DNA of 64,000 nucleotides from positions 10,044,001 through 10,108,000 of the forward strand of contig NC_039492.1 of assembly GCF_003590095.1 (NCBI RefSeq), read 5' to 3'. Both the position numbers and the translations under genes were made by a program. Shown here one piece after another: positions 1 through 13,479 of this stretch; within the stretch, counting starts at the first letter, position 1, and each line of letters begins with the position of its first letter. The DNA comes from Trichoplusia ni. Taxonomy: Eukaryota; Arthropoda; Insecta; Lepidoptera; Noctuidae. The notes beneath the pieces are model-generated. The model saw only the letters and a list, made by a program, of their open reading frames with translations. It ran no database searches and was not told the origin of the DNA.

Positions 1-62
1 AAAACTACATACAACTAGGAATAATTTATTAGGCAAAACAACGTTTGCTGGGTGAGCTAGGT
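1..62 (-). mobile_element. Fragment of RTE-like/SINE-like repeat, cut by window edge
   Basis: On the minus strand this reads as a 'gctcacccagcaaacgttg' type sequence followed by 'ttttgcctaataaatta'. The same sequence, with small differences, begins the better-preserved copy at about 61808-62092 on the plus strand, so two copies of one dispersed family lie near the two ends of the window in opposite orientation. Class assignment (3' part of an RTE-type LINE or a SINE built on it) is from recollection of insect repeats and is uncertain. Confidence 0.55.
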
Positions 63-2852
63 AAATATAATAATAGTTGGTTATAGGGGAAAGCTTCCTC
101 CGTCATCCGTTTACTAACATTAATATAATTTTGAAAAAATGCCTGGAAAACAGCTTGTTTGAAATAAAACCTTTTTGATTTCGATCACTTAATTTAAAAT
201 TTATATTGTTTTGTTGAAATTATTTTTAATAAATATTTCAAAATTTTACTATAACTCACAGATTACACCATGTCTCATCCTCGTTAACAATCCATCACAG
301 GTGCGCGTTTTATAGTAGCCCTTCAGATAGTATTTTAATATATAAATAAAAAAAAACTAAATGCTCAGTAAATTATTACACATACGATTTTGAAATAAAA
401 CTAATTTTAGACTTTAGTTAACGACGTTTCGACACCTTTGCAGATATCTTGGTCACGGGCAGACTGCGATGGCGTTCCTTTCAATGTCTAATATTCGTGT
501 AAACCTAAGAATCTATACTTACGGTTAATTAAGTAAAAAATGGATTTGTTATCACGTCTGATTCTCATTAAACACATTCAGTAGTGAGCGATGTGTGTTG
601 GGGTGAGATGTGCGGTATATCGATACGGAGAGCAATGTGTTTTCTTCACGTTATACACGGATGAGCGAGTTTCACGGCTCACCTGCGAAGGCTTTGTGTC
701 TGATCTCGCGACACCGAACATTTAAATAATTCAGCCTGTTGTGTTTGTTTACACGCGCGCCGAGTGCGGGCGCATGTGTGCGTGCGTGTCTACACACCGC
801 GTGTCGCTGTGCGCGTGCAGCTGCCTCATTACCGAAACCCTGTGCTACGCTTTGTGTTTCTATAGTTACTTAGAGTTAGAACACAGAAAAGACTGGCTGT
901 ATTTCATGATAGTTTGAAAAAGAAAAGCAAACGATGTATTTTTATTTTTTATTCATGTTGCCGCTACAACAACAATGAATACTAAAAAAACGAGACAGTT
1001 AAATAAATATCACACAAGAGCTACATGTCGAGCGCGGTTTAGCTGTGACTACTACGTGACATCTCTTTCTCCTCTCTCTTGTCGACGCGGCGAAGTCTCC
1101 ACTAGTCTCCAGTCGCTTGTCTGCTTTCAGAAATATCTTTGTAGGGTACTATCTATTAAGGCCGTCCGATAGATTGCCAAAATTCATTTTATGACTTAAC
1201 GAAGATATCACGAAGGTATGTTAGTGGGAGCTAAAAATATCACTACGAGTAGCTAATCAACGTACTAACAGTCTAAAAATCTGTACTAATGTACCCTCAT
1301 AAGTAGGTTCTATTGTGTTTCCATGTGTGTGTCTACCCAGATTCGATCCCCTCGCAAGCATTTGTGATATCAATTGTGTTGAATGCTTTTTCTAAGTTTG
1401 GGAGTCTCAATTATTTGTGATTTGGATGTTTTGTGAAACCGGGGAGGGTTTCACACACCAAGACAGCACAAGTATTAAATAGCACTAGCCTTTTTTCTAT
1501 GTACCGTAAGTACTAAGTTACTACTAGAAAAAAACGAATGTGACCAGCACTATTCAGCACAACAGCGATCTAATTGACTTGACAACACTATACTGAGTAA
1601 CTGAGATCATCAACCTTAGCTAGCGTGCGGCACGAGGACGCTGCGCCATCAAAGTTTGTCTATTAGCGCGTGGTCGTGAGCGCGCGCCCGGCGCGCGGCG
1701 CCTCGCGCGATGCTGCGGCCCCCAGCTGCACACTACAGACACTGCGCTCTTCTTAGAATGTTCTACAAATCACTCTCGTTTCAAAGGTATCGTATGAATT
1801 AATCAAATCAACAAGACAGCATCGAATATCTCATAGCAAACTAGGCTACACGGCACACGTTATTTTGCCATATATTTCCTTCTATGGAATTCTAGTGCAG
1901 AAACAACATTCCATAAGCACGAATAGACAGGTTAAAACAGGGATATGAAAAATAGATGTTGTCGAGCCGTTTCTGTAGACTTTAACTAGAAACACCGCGT
2001 CACGAGAATTAGACCTTTCACATAGGTACTTAAATCAAATATTGGCCTTGACATTGTAAAAACTAAAATGAATCATCCACACGCTTGCAACCTGAATATT
2101 TTCCCATCCATCTTACTGCATGATAACTGAACAACTTGGAATCATATTTGCTGGTAGACACTTGAAGAAGAACCGGTAAATAAGTCTAATTAGGGGTCTA
2201 TAAAAGGCAATGGTTCTGTATACCGAGCTAGCATCAGTGCCGTAATAATCACAGTAAGTTTGTGGCCGTCTCTGGCTGCGGTCTCCTCAAGCGCTAGCGT
2301 GCATAACTAGAAGATGTCATAAAGTATTCTCCGAGACGTTACACTTCAGCGGCAAGTCGTCCTGTGGAATATCATATGTGGTGTTAATATTCAACGTTCG
2401 TTCTATGTAGTTACGTGACAAATATTGAGACAGATGATAGTATTCGTTATTCATGCGGCGCATCCTCGCGCTGTGATCAGTGACGGAGCCGAGCGCGGCG
2501 CTCTGTTATCTCGCCGCGGCGGTATCGCGTGTCTCAGAGACCCCACCCGCGCTCCCCGCCCCCCGCCGCCCGACAGGTGGCGGTACGCACGCACCGGTAA
2601 CGAAGCCACCCGTTGAGATCCCACACCGCGGTAATTACACTTAGTACACGCCTCAAAATGTCCCGTTCATGAATATTGACTGAATCCTCCTTTGTAGCGT
2701 TTAATAAATGATACATAGATGATATGAATTTCTACGCGCCGCTGATAACTACAAGTACATCATCCAGGCTTGTATGCCGAGGCTGCAATGTAGTTTTCTC
2801 AAAAGTTCAGTCCCAAGGAATACTGCGCATTACACTTACACTAGCATTTTAT
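63..2852. other. Non-coding DNA, no gene seen
   Basis: No open reading frame here resembles a protein or shows exon borders with a consistent frame. The DNA is AT-rich with short CpG-rich patches near 750-830, 1660-1740 and 2450-2610. I see no recognisable transposon. It could be intergenic DNA or part of a long intron of a gene outside the window. Confidence 0.6.
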
Positions 2853-3020
2853 ATTGTCTGGACTTTAAGGGAGACTGCGACCCCTGAATTTGGTTCGACA
2901 TTTCTTGTCAGAGTAGTCAGATAGGAAATGTCTACTCCAGCATTATTAAGAAAACATGTCAAAGTGATGATATTATTTATATATGCTTGCATTTTAAATG
3001 ATTTCATTTCATTTCTTTAC
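2853..3020 (+). repeat. Dispersed repeat, 3' end type with ATTTC tail (copy 1)
   Basis: This segment aligns along its whole length with 61164-61332. Both begin 'attgtctggactttaa', contain the inverted pair 'cgacatttc...gaaatgtc' and end 'aaatgatttcatttcattt'. The short tandem tail is typical of LINE or SINE 3' ends, but no coding part is attached. The small frames inside it (near 2724-2924 and 2928-3197) are therefore chance. Confidence 0.65.
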
Positions 3021-4270
3021 CAATTCTCTGTAGATACATACGTGGATGGCAATATTACGTGTAATACCCGTGAATGTATTGTGCACGCAGCCGTTTCAAG
3101 AACCTCAAAGGTAACCACAGCATTCAGTATTCAATACCTGCAAAGTAGTGAGCGCGCTCAAGAGAGGCGAGCCGGCGCGCACACCGCACTACACTAAGCC
3201 GCTTATACTTTGTACATAAATCGAATGCAAGCATAATATATGATATGGTCGCCACGTGCCTGCACTGGCGTCGCTTAGGGAGCAGCCAGCTGCAAGGAGA
3301 GCGTTGTCAAATAAGGTGTAGCGCGAGCCAACACGTATTTCAGAACTCATTACGACGCTGTGAAGTCGCCGCCGGTAATTAATCAAACTGAATGTAAGCG
3401 GCGCCGGACAAAAACCACCATTGAAAGTTAGCCTACGCTTTGGCGGCGGCTCACGTGTGCGCCGCTGTGACGAGCGGAGAGCGGAGAGAAGCGGAGAGGA
3501 ACGTTGCCACCTGCCGCACCCACTGAGATTACTACAGTTCTTATAACATCTGCTAACTAAGCGGGGACTAAGGTGGGTCCTGATCAGATTTGAGCTGAGG
3601 TCCCAGCATGAATATTATCGAGCTGGCCCACCATTTGGGTAAGTCACTGATCTGCCACAGATGGTTGCATTTCCTCAATAGAGTTCCGTTTTTACCCTTT
3701 GGGTACAGAACCCCACAAATAATGATTCCGTCTCATCTCATGCAAAGAAAACAACCGTTATTACCGGCTTATTGATCTATGAGCGTTCATCACACATCGA
3801 GCAGGTTCTGACGACGACCTCCACAGGCATGTGGACTGTGTTGTTATAAATAATAATGTAATATTGTTAAAACACTAACAATGTCAATGTTTTAACAATA
3901 TTTACCAACACTAAACAACATGTTACTTTTGTATTGTACCACTAAACTAACGGAAGGTTTGAACCCGCGACACGTGTCGCACGCACTGCGTTAGCGTGGT
4001 TACCTCAACCTCGGCTGTCCGTGCACCCGAGTTGAGATTGCCCGATTGATTTGAACTGGAGCCCTTAACCATGTTCATGAGCACGTTGTACAAAGTGAAA
4101 ACAGTGGGTATGTAATGTATGCCACATTAGATATAATTAGGTGAGGTGTGATGACACCACGCACACTAGCGTCGGAGCGCAGTCCGGCTCTCGTGAGGAC
4201 CTCAAGTTTATCGACACCTAGTATCTAGGGTTTGGATTAATTAAATAATAAAGTAGTAAAAAGGTGGTAA
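3021..4270. other. Non-coding DNA, no gene seen
   Basis: AT-rich sequence with a GC-rich, purine-rich patch at about 3420-3530 that includes tandem 'gcggagag' motifs. Nothing resembling a gene or a known mobile element was recognised. Confidence 0.5.
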
Positions 4271-4640
4271 TTTAAATATAAATATCTGGGGGCACGGCAG
4301 TGCCCCAGCCAAGTCTCGAGCAAAACGGGCACGGCCGTACCATCTTTTCTCGAAGCGATTCGCGGCTGTTTCGCCCCCCCTGTATCTTCGACGTGGACAA
4401 AGCTAGGAGTTTAGGTTTTCGGTGAATAATAGTAGGCATTAGAACAAGCTTAAGTTCGAAATTACATGCCAATTGAATTAATAGTTTAGGAGTTACGGTC
4501 GATCAAAGTTACACCATTTCGTCACTCACTGACTCACTGATTCACTGACAGATCATCAAAAATCTAAGGTACTTCTAGCAGACTTAGAAACTTCAAATTT
4601 TGCACCAAGATAGATCATTAGCCACATATAAAGGAAAAAT
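4271..4640. repeat. Probable dispersed insect repeat of unknown class
   Basis: The stretch contains a short 'cactcactgactcactg' run and the sentence-like string 'atcatcaaaaatctaaggta' followed by 'cttcaaattttgcacca'. I associate this combination with a very common non-coding repeat in moth and butterfly genomes. There is no terminal repeat or tail that fixes its class. A repeat library search would settle the assignment and the borders, which are approximate here. Confidence 0.4.
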
Positions 4641-7600
4641 TATAAAAACATTAAAAAATAATATGCCATAGAAAACAATTTTATATTTGCGGTTTGGCAA
4701 GAACATTATGTATGGAATTTGACTGCATTGTTAACTTTGTTCGTTGTTTAAGTACCTATTCAATCGGATGAAGTTTTACAGACAGAATAGAAAAGAATAA
4801 TATAAATGTAATACATAGACTATCATTAATACAAATTAATACATAAAGTTCATAATTCATTAAATTAATAAAGCTAAAACTCCATTGTATTGCGATAAAT
4901 ATTGTATGCGCGCTCGATAGATGGCGTTGTACCTATCTGAATCGCGCTATGGTTTCGTTACAAAGCGCAGTCTAAGTAGTATTTCAAAATAATTCGCTAA
5001 TTTTCATCTGATAGCGCCATCTGTCTATGAAAAACCATTTCGAAACTAAAAAAGATTGTAGTGATAATTGATATTCGGAGAACTTTACGTGTTATTTAGT
5101 TTACTTTAGTTATAGTTTGTAAGTTAGTAGATATATATATGTATATATATAATATATCGCCCAGACTTGTCTACCTTAGAAGTAACGAAGTCTCAGAGAA
5201 GAAACAAAAGAGATAGAGATAGAGAATGGGTTCTAAGCAAAGCAGTAGCTGAAGTCCAAGAAATTATGAGGTCACCTAAAAAAAAAAGAAAGAAATACAT
5301 TTACAAAAAATAAATGAGATCCCACCAAAAACATTAAATGTAAAAAAATGCCAAGTCTCTCGATGCAGTCTTTCCATCGTAAAAAGTTTTGAGATTTCAT
5401 AGAAGCCAAGTCCTATTCAAAATATTTTGTAGTTATAAATCAACATTTAGTAATTGTATCAATAGTTTTCTTTATATTATAATTATAGTGACTTGGCAAT
5501 GAGCACAAATTTAAAGCTGCTTGCTGCCTGGAATTATGTGCAAATGTTACTGACGAGACCAGTGATCAGATTATTTGTTATGTGTGAATCATGATGGTCA
5601 CTACCGACTACATGCTCCAATACAATAATTAAGAATACCTTACGGGCCATCCATACGGATATAATTTTCGTATCGCCATCTGAAAGATATTACAAAAGAA
5701 GCATCCCGCCAAACTCCCCAAGTTGAGTAAATTAATAATTACCATAATTTTATAAGCTGACTCAAACATATTTCAAATTCATACTCCTACTAATGTGCGT
5801 CCTAAGTACCGTAATAGTGCAAAGTAAGTACCACATAGCGGCATCGAACAAGGCGTAAACGTTACTACACGAAAAATGAACATCAAGCAAACTACTTCAC
5901 CGATATAAAGCACGGTACATATTGAGGGAGCTATTAACGTTATCAAGTGTCACATTAGTGCGATGCGTCCCGCTCGCTAATCACCTGGCGGCCGGCAGAT
6001 CATCAAGGCGCAGCTAATTGCTTCACTAGCACTCGGCCACTCCGCCCCCACTACACATTAACGATCACAGGCCACTCTCCCGGCTTTGTATCTAAATCTA
6101 GTATGAGTGTATTGTACAGTTAATATTATGCTTAAATATAAAAAGCTACACGACTCGACACTTTGACGAACGCCTCATATTTTTATCAAGATATCGACTT
6201 CCGTAGCTTGTGTAGACATACTACAACGTAGCCCGTAGCGCGACGGTGAACCTTTTTGTTAAGACTTTTATGGAGCATATTGTCGAGTTTATAGTGTCTG
6301 TTAGTACGATAAGCTCCGCTGAACCAATATTAAAATTGATTTTCAATGGAACATATCGTTTTTCGTGAGGTCGCTCACTGTGATAGCGCATGGAACATTG
6401 TGCGACGTGGTGACAGCTCTTGTCAGGTTATTATGTAATCTTTTCCAACCAATTTATTCTAATATGCATAAGTGGAACGATAAGATATTATTTTAGTTTC
6501 TGACAGTTTAATCGGGCCACTAATAGTCACATTTCATAATCTTTAAATTGAGTTAGCGCAAACTATTGTCTGTTGTGAAGTGTATGATTTGCGGGGCTCT
6601 CAATATGTTACAACAAAAATGCGATTAATTAGTGAAAAGAATATTTTTGGCACGTCGTCGGCAAATAATAATAAGTAAACAATGGGCTTGTTACCGCGTC
6701 AAACTTGTAAAGTTGATTAACTATTGGTAAGCGTGACGCGAGCGCGGTGATGGGGGGGGGTGATATGGGGGGCGGGCGTGCTGAGGAGCGGGCGCAAGCT
6801 GTCTTGAGAAAACTTATCGACAATGACCACTAATGAAGTACTCTGAAAACCATAATACCATAAATTGAATGAGGCCGTACTCTGATAAACTAATTAGACA
6901 CAATTGAGAGTCATTGTTCGCGGATTAGACGCCTTGTTAATGTTGGACTGGTGCTTCATCAGTGTGGCCACTGAGCGACTGGCCAACACTTGTACTGCTA
7001 GTCACTAATGACTATCTGTGAGGCATGTCGCCGCGGTGCGTGCGGCTCCAGGGGCGCTCCGCGTGCCTGACGTATTGATTGACGGCTCCTCCGCCGCGCG
7101 CCCCCAACCTGAAACTTGCTTTTTATATATTATTTTATTTTGAGAATGGTTACAATCAAACACAGTATTTGGTCACATCCCTTGTAGGTACGTGTTACAT
7201 ACATAAAGTATTAATAATCAGACTTCGATAACATTTTTGTACAGTATCAGTACAGTACAGTGGAATTTACCCCTAAAACTTTAAAATGGCCCCTACCGAT
7301 TTTTATCTAACAAGCCTAAGGACACTCGCACATAATTCATTTTAAACACACTTACTTACTCCCCTGGATCAGCGACGCTAAAGCACTCAATCATAGAAAT
7401 CTAAATGATGCCATAGGCAGACACGTCAAACTCATTATAACAACAACAACCTTATTTTTGCTTCGAGAGCTAAATAAGATCTTGTTCTATACCTCAAAGT
7501 GACGTGAAACGGTTATAATAATAATTTCCCAATTTTCTTGTAACTAAGTGAAATATTTCAATATCTAGAATTCGTGTTCCTAGAAATAAGTCGTATGTGC

Positions 7601-7676
7601 AATCAATGGCTGTTTAAGGTCTACTCAACAACTTTTCGAGACAATTGAAAACAGCGCGCAGTAATAAAATAAATGG
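4641..7676. other. Non-coding DNA with TA-rich and G-run tracts
   Basis: Nothing coding is recognised. It contains a (TA)n tract at about 5131-5157, a pair of opposed 'agatggcg/cgccatct' motifs around 4918 and 5014 that may be the ends of a short element, and a 9-nt G run at 6752-6760 inside a GC-rich patch. The remainder is AT-rich and looks single-copy. Confidence 0.5.
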
Positions 7677-7741
7677 GGCGCGGGTCGCGGGGGCGCGGAG
7701 GCGCGGGGGCGCGGAGGCGCGGGGGCGCGGGGTCGCGGGGC
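7677..7741 (+). repeat. G-rich minisatellite (gcgggggcgcggag)n
   Basis: About five imperfect copies of a 12-14 nt unit made of 'gcgggg' and 'gcgcggag' blocks. The G-tracts are on the plus strand and could form G-quadruplex structures. The overlapping frames on both strands read as Ala/Arg/Pro-rich low complexity and are not believable proteins. Confidence 0.75.
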
Positions 7742-10700
7742 GAGTCCAGCTTACAAGCACGAGGGAACAGTGTGCATCAATGTTGAAGGTACACCTACGG
7801 CAGACGCTGCAATTTTTCAGGGCAGTAACAACACAATAATTAATATCTCCTATTGTCTGAGTTTTCACTTGTTAAGTCCTCCTTCCCCTTCAAGCTGAAA
7901 ACATGACACAGAGTCCAATAATGTTTTCAAAAAACTTATGTATAAATAGTCCAATATAATGTAACATAAAACATGAAAGGGAGCGTGAGTGAAGTCGGTC
8001 GGTGCGCTCTGCGATACCAGCGACAGGAGATTAGGAGGGCGCGCCAGCTCCGCCGAGACATCAACTACACACACTAATCATTTTGTGTAATCCTCATCCC
8101 TCGCGACCCACAAACCGCACAAAGGGTTTGTTTGATAACACATATCCTCAAAATGTCTAATCGAAACATTATAAAAATCCCTCGACATCAGACGTTTCTG
8201 TTATTCTTTACTTGATTTGTATCTAACACTCAATCATTGCCTTGCTTTGCATATATTTTATGTCTCTGCACTGAGGTATGTACTGATCAAGTTCTTATTG
8301 ATCGTAATTCTTGTACCGATAAGAAGCCAAGTCATTTAAAGTTACTTGTAACCTCCAGTGCTTCTGGCTAGCTCGAGTGGACGCCGCTGTGCACTTATTT
8401 TGTTTGCTATAAGCGGCACAACGTAACTCATAGGTACATAACATAATATCACTACTCGCATCGCTCTCAGCACTCCGGCACTCCATTCTTGACGAATTAT
8501 TCGGTTTTGATTGAACGGCTTCAAAGCGCAGAATGCCGCGTAGCAGTGTAACCGCTAGAAAATTAATTTCGGTGCCGCGATCATCTGCAAACATTTCGTT
8601 GTGGAGTGTAAAATTGATATCTCAAACGAACGTATCGCGGCGGGTGCTGCGCTCTCCTCGGTAAAACATTGCTCAATTAGTTTCTCACACAGCGCTAAGC
8701 GCTGCACGACACTCACCTGCGGCACGTTAATTGATATTTATTATGCAAACAATGTAATATATAATTCAACAAAGATTTTTGTTTTCATTTCGCCTCGCTG
8801 GAGCAGTATCTATGTAAATCACTCGCTTTCTCGCGTACAACAGAACCTATTTAAGGGGGAAGTAATTAAGGCAAAAAGAGAAATACATTTTTGACAGAGT
8901 ATTATGTTTTATACGTCGGCAGGTACGTATGTAACCACAGGGCCACGCACTATGTAACTCACCGTATTGCCAACGCGTGTTGTTCAACAAAGTCTTTGTA
9001 GCAAAGTCAATAACAAAAACCTAGTCAAGTGAAAGAAATTTCCCCTCATCATATTAATCACTGGACTTTTTGGAATTTGTTGTAGTCGGCAACAGAAATA
9101 CATTGTCTGTGAAAACTTTAACTGTTTACCCTGTAGGTGCGGGACTTAAAATATAATTTACTTTATATTATGAAATTGTATAAATATAGTTATATAATGT
9201 AATGGCAATAGCCACATTCACCATACAGACAAAAACGAGCTATATCGATGCATTCAGCGACCTGCCAGACTTCGGACGCAACTCATAGAGTGTTGTGAAG
9301 ATGCATGCCGATGTCTGCTCACGGACAACATCTGATCACTATACAGCAACACACCCCAATCAGGCTAAAATCTAAAGTTAATGCAAGCTCGACTAGTAAA
9401 CAGTGCGCCCCGCGACCAGCTCTAAATACATTCTTATTCAGATTCCTTTTGTTTGAATTGAAATAATTCGCGAGCCGCCGCCGTCCCGCGCAGATAACGC
9501 TGCTTTTGTGCGCCGAACGCTTCTAACTCTAAAATAGAGCAATCGATGAGCCGAATGGAACTGAACCGCATATCACTGTCGGCGATTTGATTCTCACAAA
9601 AAGTTCAATTCCACCGAACGGAATACGACAGGCTCAGTTGGGCAGCTATAGTTGCGGTTTATTCATAACTTCTTTAATGGTTTGTCCGTTTGTAAAACGT
9701 ACGTGTGTATATGTACATCCATTTACCTAGTGAATATTTTCTCTGGTCCTTGAGTTGTTGTTGCCGCACTTTAGAAAAGTATTGGAAAATGTCTAATATA
9801 ATTATACATACTATCTTGAGGCGGGCGGGTAAGTTTTTGTGTCTTAATAGAGGAAGATTTTAATTCCACACAATTAAGCCCGACTTTCTGGTAGCAACGA
9901 TAACGTAGCCCTCAATAAATGAAAGCAGAAAATGATTACAAGCCGTTTAGAATATACCTTTCCTTCTTGTAATAGAAGCGACGATAAAAGCGCTTCCAAA
10001 AGTCAGCATTTCGAAGAGCAACCATCTTCTACGGGGCCACAGTAGCTGCTAACGTGCTGCAGCCAGCATAAAGATTTTATTTGTTGGAACGCCGCCAGCG
10101 CCCGGGAATCAAGAAATGATATCTGTCCCGGCTCGAAAGGGCGCTCGCTCGCCCTACTACGTGCTAATATGTGTTCATGCGTACTGAATAGTGTCTATAG
10201 TGTAACAACATCTGAAGGTCTATACGCAAGCACTCATCCGGAGGACAGCTCGTAGCGGCTATTAGTGAGTCGCTCGGGGGTGAAAATATATAATAGTTAC
10301 CTGCAGAATTTAGAATTGTAACTAACCTCCAAGGATATAAATATAGATATATGCTGAATAAATACGTAATGATTCAACAGCAGAGGCATCTCTTATTAGT
10401 AAGTACATGCAACCGCAGACACTGAAGACTGCCACCCGGGTGCCGGCAGGCGCAGGCAGCCCGCGCATGGCTTGAGATGCAACTTATATTTAAATCTACA
10501 AATACGACGGACAAATCTTCGTTACATTTCCTAAATTTTTTAATGAAAGGGTCTTTCAGCTCTCAGATGAGCATGTATTACTTAAGCATAATGGTATTCA
10601 TATCATCCTATCTCGTTTATCACTGAACATACAAATTACACGAAGACGGAGCACATAACACTAAACATCATTCAGAATAAGCTGCACTAAACAGAGGTTA

Positions 10701-13142
10701 TAATCATAAAGAATTCAAAAAACCCTGCTTTCTAAAGAATGTATATTTCACCTTACTCAGTTAGATGGTACGCTTGATTAAAATTCTACACAAAGACTAG
10801 AGTTTTGTTTAAAAATATGAGCGTGAGCCCCGGAGTCGGCGGACATCAGCCTGCATAATGTATGCGCGAGGAGCGAGCGTCGCGCGCCGCCGCCTGCGTC
10901 AGCGAGGCGCGGGCCCGGCGTACACGAGGTACGCTCATGTGGCGCTGCTACCTATTGTACGCCCAACAAAGGCATCAACTTAGTCGGATTAAAAATTCAA
11001 GATATAAAGGTTAGAACAGCTGCTACTGAGAAAAGCCACGACACTGACAACGGGTTAACAAATGGACTTTAACTGGGAAATAACGTCTGAAGCGACGAAA
11101 TCAAATATGTATTGACGAGACGGGCTCCCACTCACCCGTGGCGCCTGTCTCCGACAAATGCAAGCTAGTATAGTCTCATGAAAGCATAATTCCATTAAAG
11201 GTGACAATGGGCGAGCGAAATTCGCTGCCACCGAATAATAATGATAAAACTCGTCAGCAACCGGATCACTGTCACCAGCGATTTTGCTGGCGAGTAGCGC
11301 GCCCTTCCCCCTCTCAACACCCCCCCCCCCCCTTGACTCGCCTGCCAGTGCTCATCAATCCTGGGACTGTCGTAGCCACTCACGTTCGTATTTAAACGAA
11401 ACTTAGAGAGTGCGGCTTCTAACACAGCGAAAAAAAAAGTTTCTGAGAGTTTCAGAGAAACAGCTCAACCCAGATTTAGTTTGGTTGTCACACTTCACCA
11501 CATGAGGATCAGGGAGTACGTTTTCTATTCATTTTAAACACGAACAGAGTGTTCTGTCGACAAGTTGACTGCTGCCCGCTGGCTGCGTGGCTCCGCCGAG
11601 AGCGTAGCGCTAACATCTCGGAATGTCTAAGATGCTAGTGTCACTTTGCAATTTTAAGAATATAAAATCAACCCCTTATCGACTTGCATAAGTTTAAACT
11701 ACTGTTATCGTAACTTTAATCTAAAGGTCATTGAAATCAAATAAGTTGTATCGTTCATCATGCGTTGTGAGTGATGATAGGACTCGGTTATTGTAAAGAA
11801 TATTTACTCTGGATAATCATGCAATCAGGAAATCACTAAGAGCGAGTGGCGGGCTCCGGGCCCTCGCCTGCCTCAACTTTGATTTCAGTATTACCTATAT
11901 CAGGCCACTCATTTGCTGTCAGATTGTGTTAAAGGTAAATGTTGTATCTCCACGATTAATATATCAAACGATAATTTACATAAGCTATGTGTAGTCTCGA
12001 GTTATGGACTACCATTTAAATTGAATCGTAAACACGGAGTTGAGGGTACGTCACATATGTATATAATGTAGACTACGTAGGAACGGTGATGTAAATGCAG
12101 AATACCTGTATGTCTGAGACCATAACCGCTTTGGTAGAAGTTGTATTGTAACAAGCGGCATCAGTATCGAGCTCAACGCGGCGCGCGGCAGGCGGCGGGC
12201 TGATAGTGGCTGATACGCCGCCGGTACTTACTGTACGGTCCCAGTTATGTACGTCGCAGATAAGGCATGATGTATGCTCCTTATCCCAACATTATTTCAT
12301 ATACATTTAACTCGAAATTAGAATAGTAAGCGGGTATGTATTGTTGTACAATGTATTGGTTACCTTTTTAGCTGTACCATTTTCGGTAAGGACGAGAGTA
12401 TTGCTCATAGTGCAGTGGCGATGACAGACGGATGTGTGTCGGAAAGAAAATGCAAAGACGTTAAAAACTAGGTATGTGGGTCAGCTCGGCGGCAATCTGC
12501 AGAGGCGTCGGTGAACGTCGTCCACGCTCCCATCTGCCTGCACCCCCCCCCCTCCCGCCCGCTCCCCCGCCACACTGCGAGGCGCGCTTTCTAAATCGTT
12601 GTCACAGTAGAATGCAATTTTCCAGTCAGTAACGCTACTAAAGACGGGCCGTCTTCGAGTTGCCTAAGAGTGCCCATTGTGGGCTGACCTATATGTTTTC
12701 ATATATTATACATAGATTCTTATGTAATTATCGTCGTGTTCTTGTGGAACCTGTACTAGATACCCAAATTAAGTTATATTTGATCAAAACCCGAATAAAT
12801 CTGGCATCCACGTTAGGCTATGCCTAATAAAAATATTCTAACCTAGTTTATGAGTCGGTTGGGTGCAACAATGCTGTGGATTCGATGCTACATGAGTCGG
12901 AGGTAAAGAAACGCGAGCGAGTGTCCCGAGTCCCGAGTGTCGGCGCGCGGCGCGCGGCGCGTCATGAAGCGGCTGCCGAGTGCCCACTGTTGTACACACT
13001 GAAGCGCTGCCACAAAAGGTTCACTCCGCTTCGCATCGCATCGCAATTTATAAACACGTTAATGACACAATAACACATTTATGATCATTTTTTTATCTAT
13101 ATTTTTATTACTTATGTATGATACTATATAAAATGTCTCATG
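7742..13142. other. Non-coding DNA with GC-rich patches, no gene seen
   Basis: This 5.4 kb has no supported gene. GC/CpG-rich patches occur at about 9420-9500, 10410-10470, 10850-10930, 12180-12230, 12480-12600 and 12910-12970. There are C runs at 11320-11332 and 12543-12552. I recognise no transposon, which is notable for a genome whose other intergenic parts are full of them. Confidence 0.55.
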
Positions 13143-13479
13143 TCTATTGTCTATAGGACCACCTGTCACAATACTGCGATCAGTTTGTGGAACTTCTGCT
13201 TTGAGATATTTATGACCGTGGTATTATATCGTGAGTGTTCCCAGTAGCCGAGCGCATCCCAGTGCACCGCGTCGGAATTTACTTAATTCTCTTATATTGC
13301 TTCAATCTTTCTCTTGGTACACGTATTACACGTATCAGCCATTCTTGGCATGCAAACAGATTAAAAGACACAATATTATTTTTAAAAGTTAAATATCTAA
13401 CAATGATGTTGTTTGTACGTTTAATCTTCAACTGTATATTTAGTACTACACAGACAGGAATACGCCTGTATATGCCTGC

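Noticed and set aside
4907..5030. MITE bounded by 'agatggcg' and 'cgccatct'
   Set aside because: Only about 8 bp of each end matches and no target-site duplication was seen; too little to call.
8295..8594. 99-codon minus-strand frame
   Set aside because: Overlapped by another chance frame, no recognisable domain, no splice context, and composition similar to surrounding non-coding DNA.
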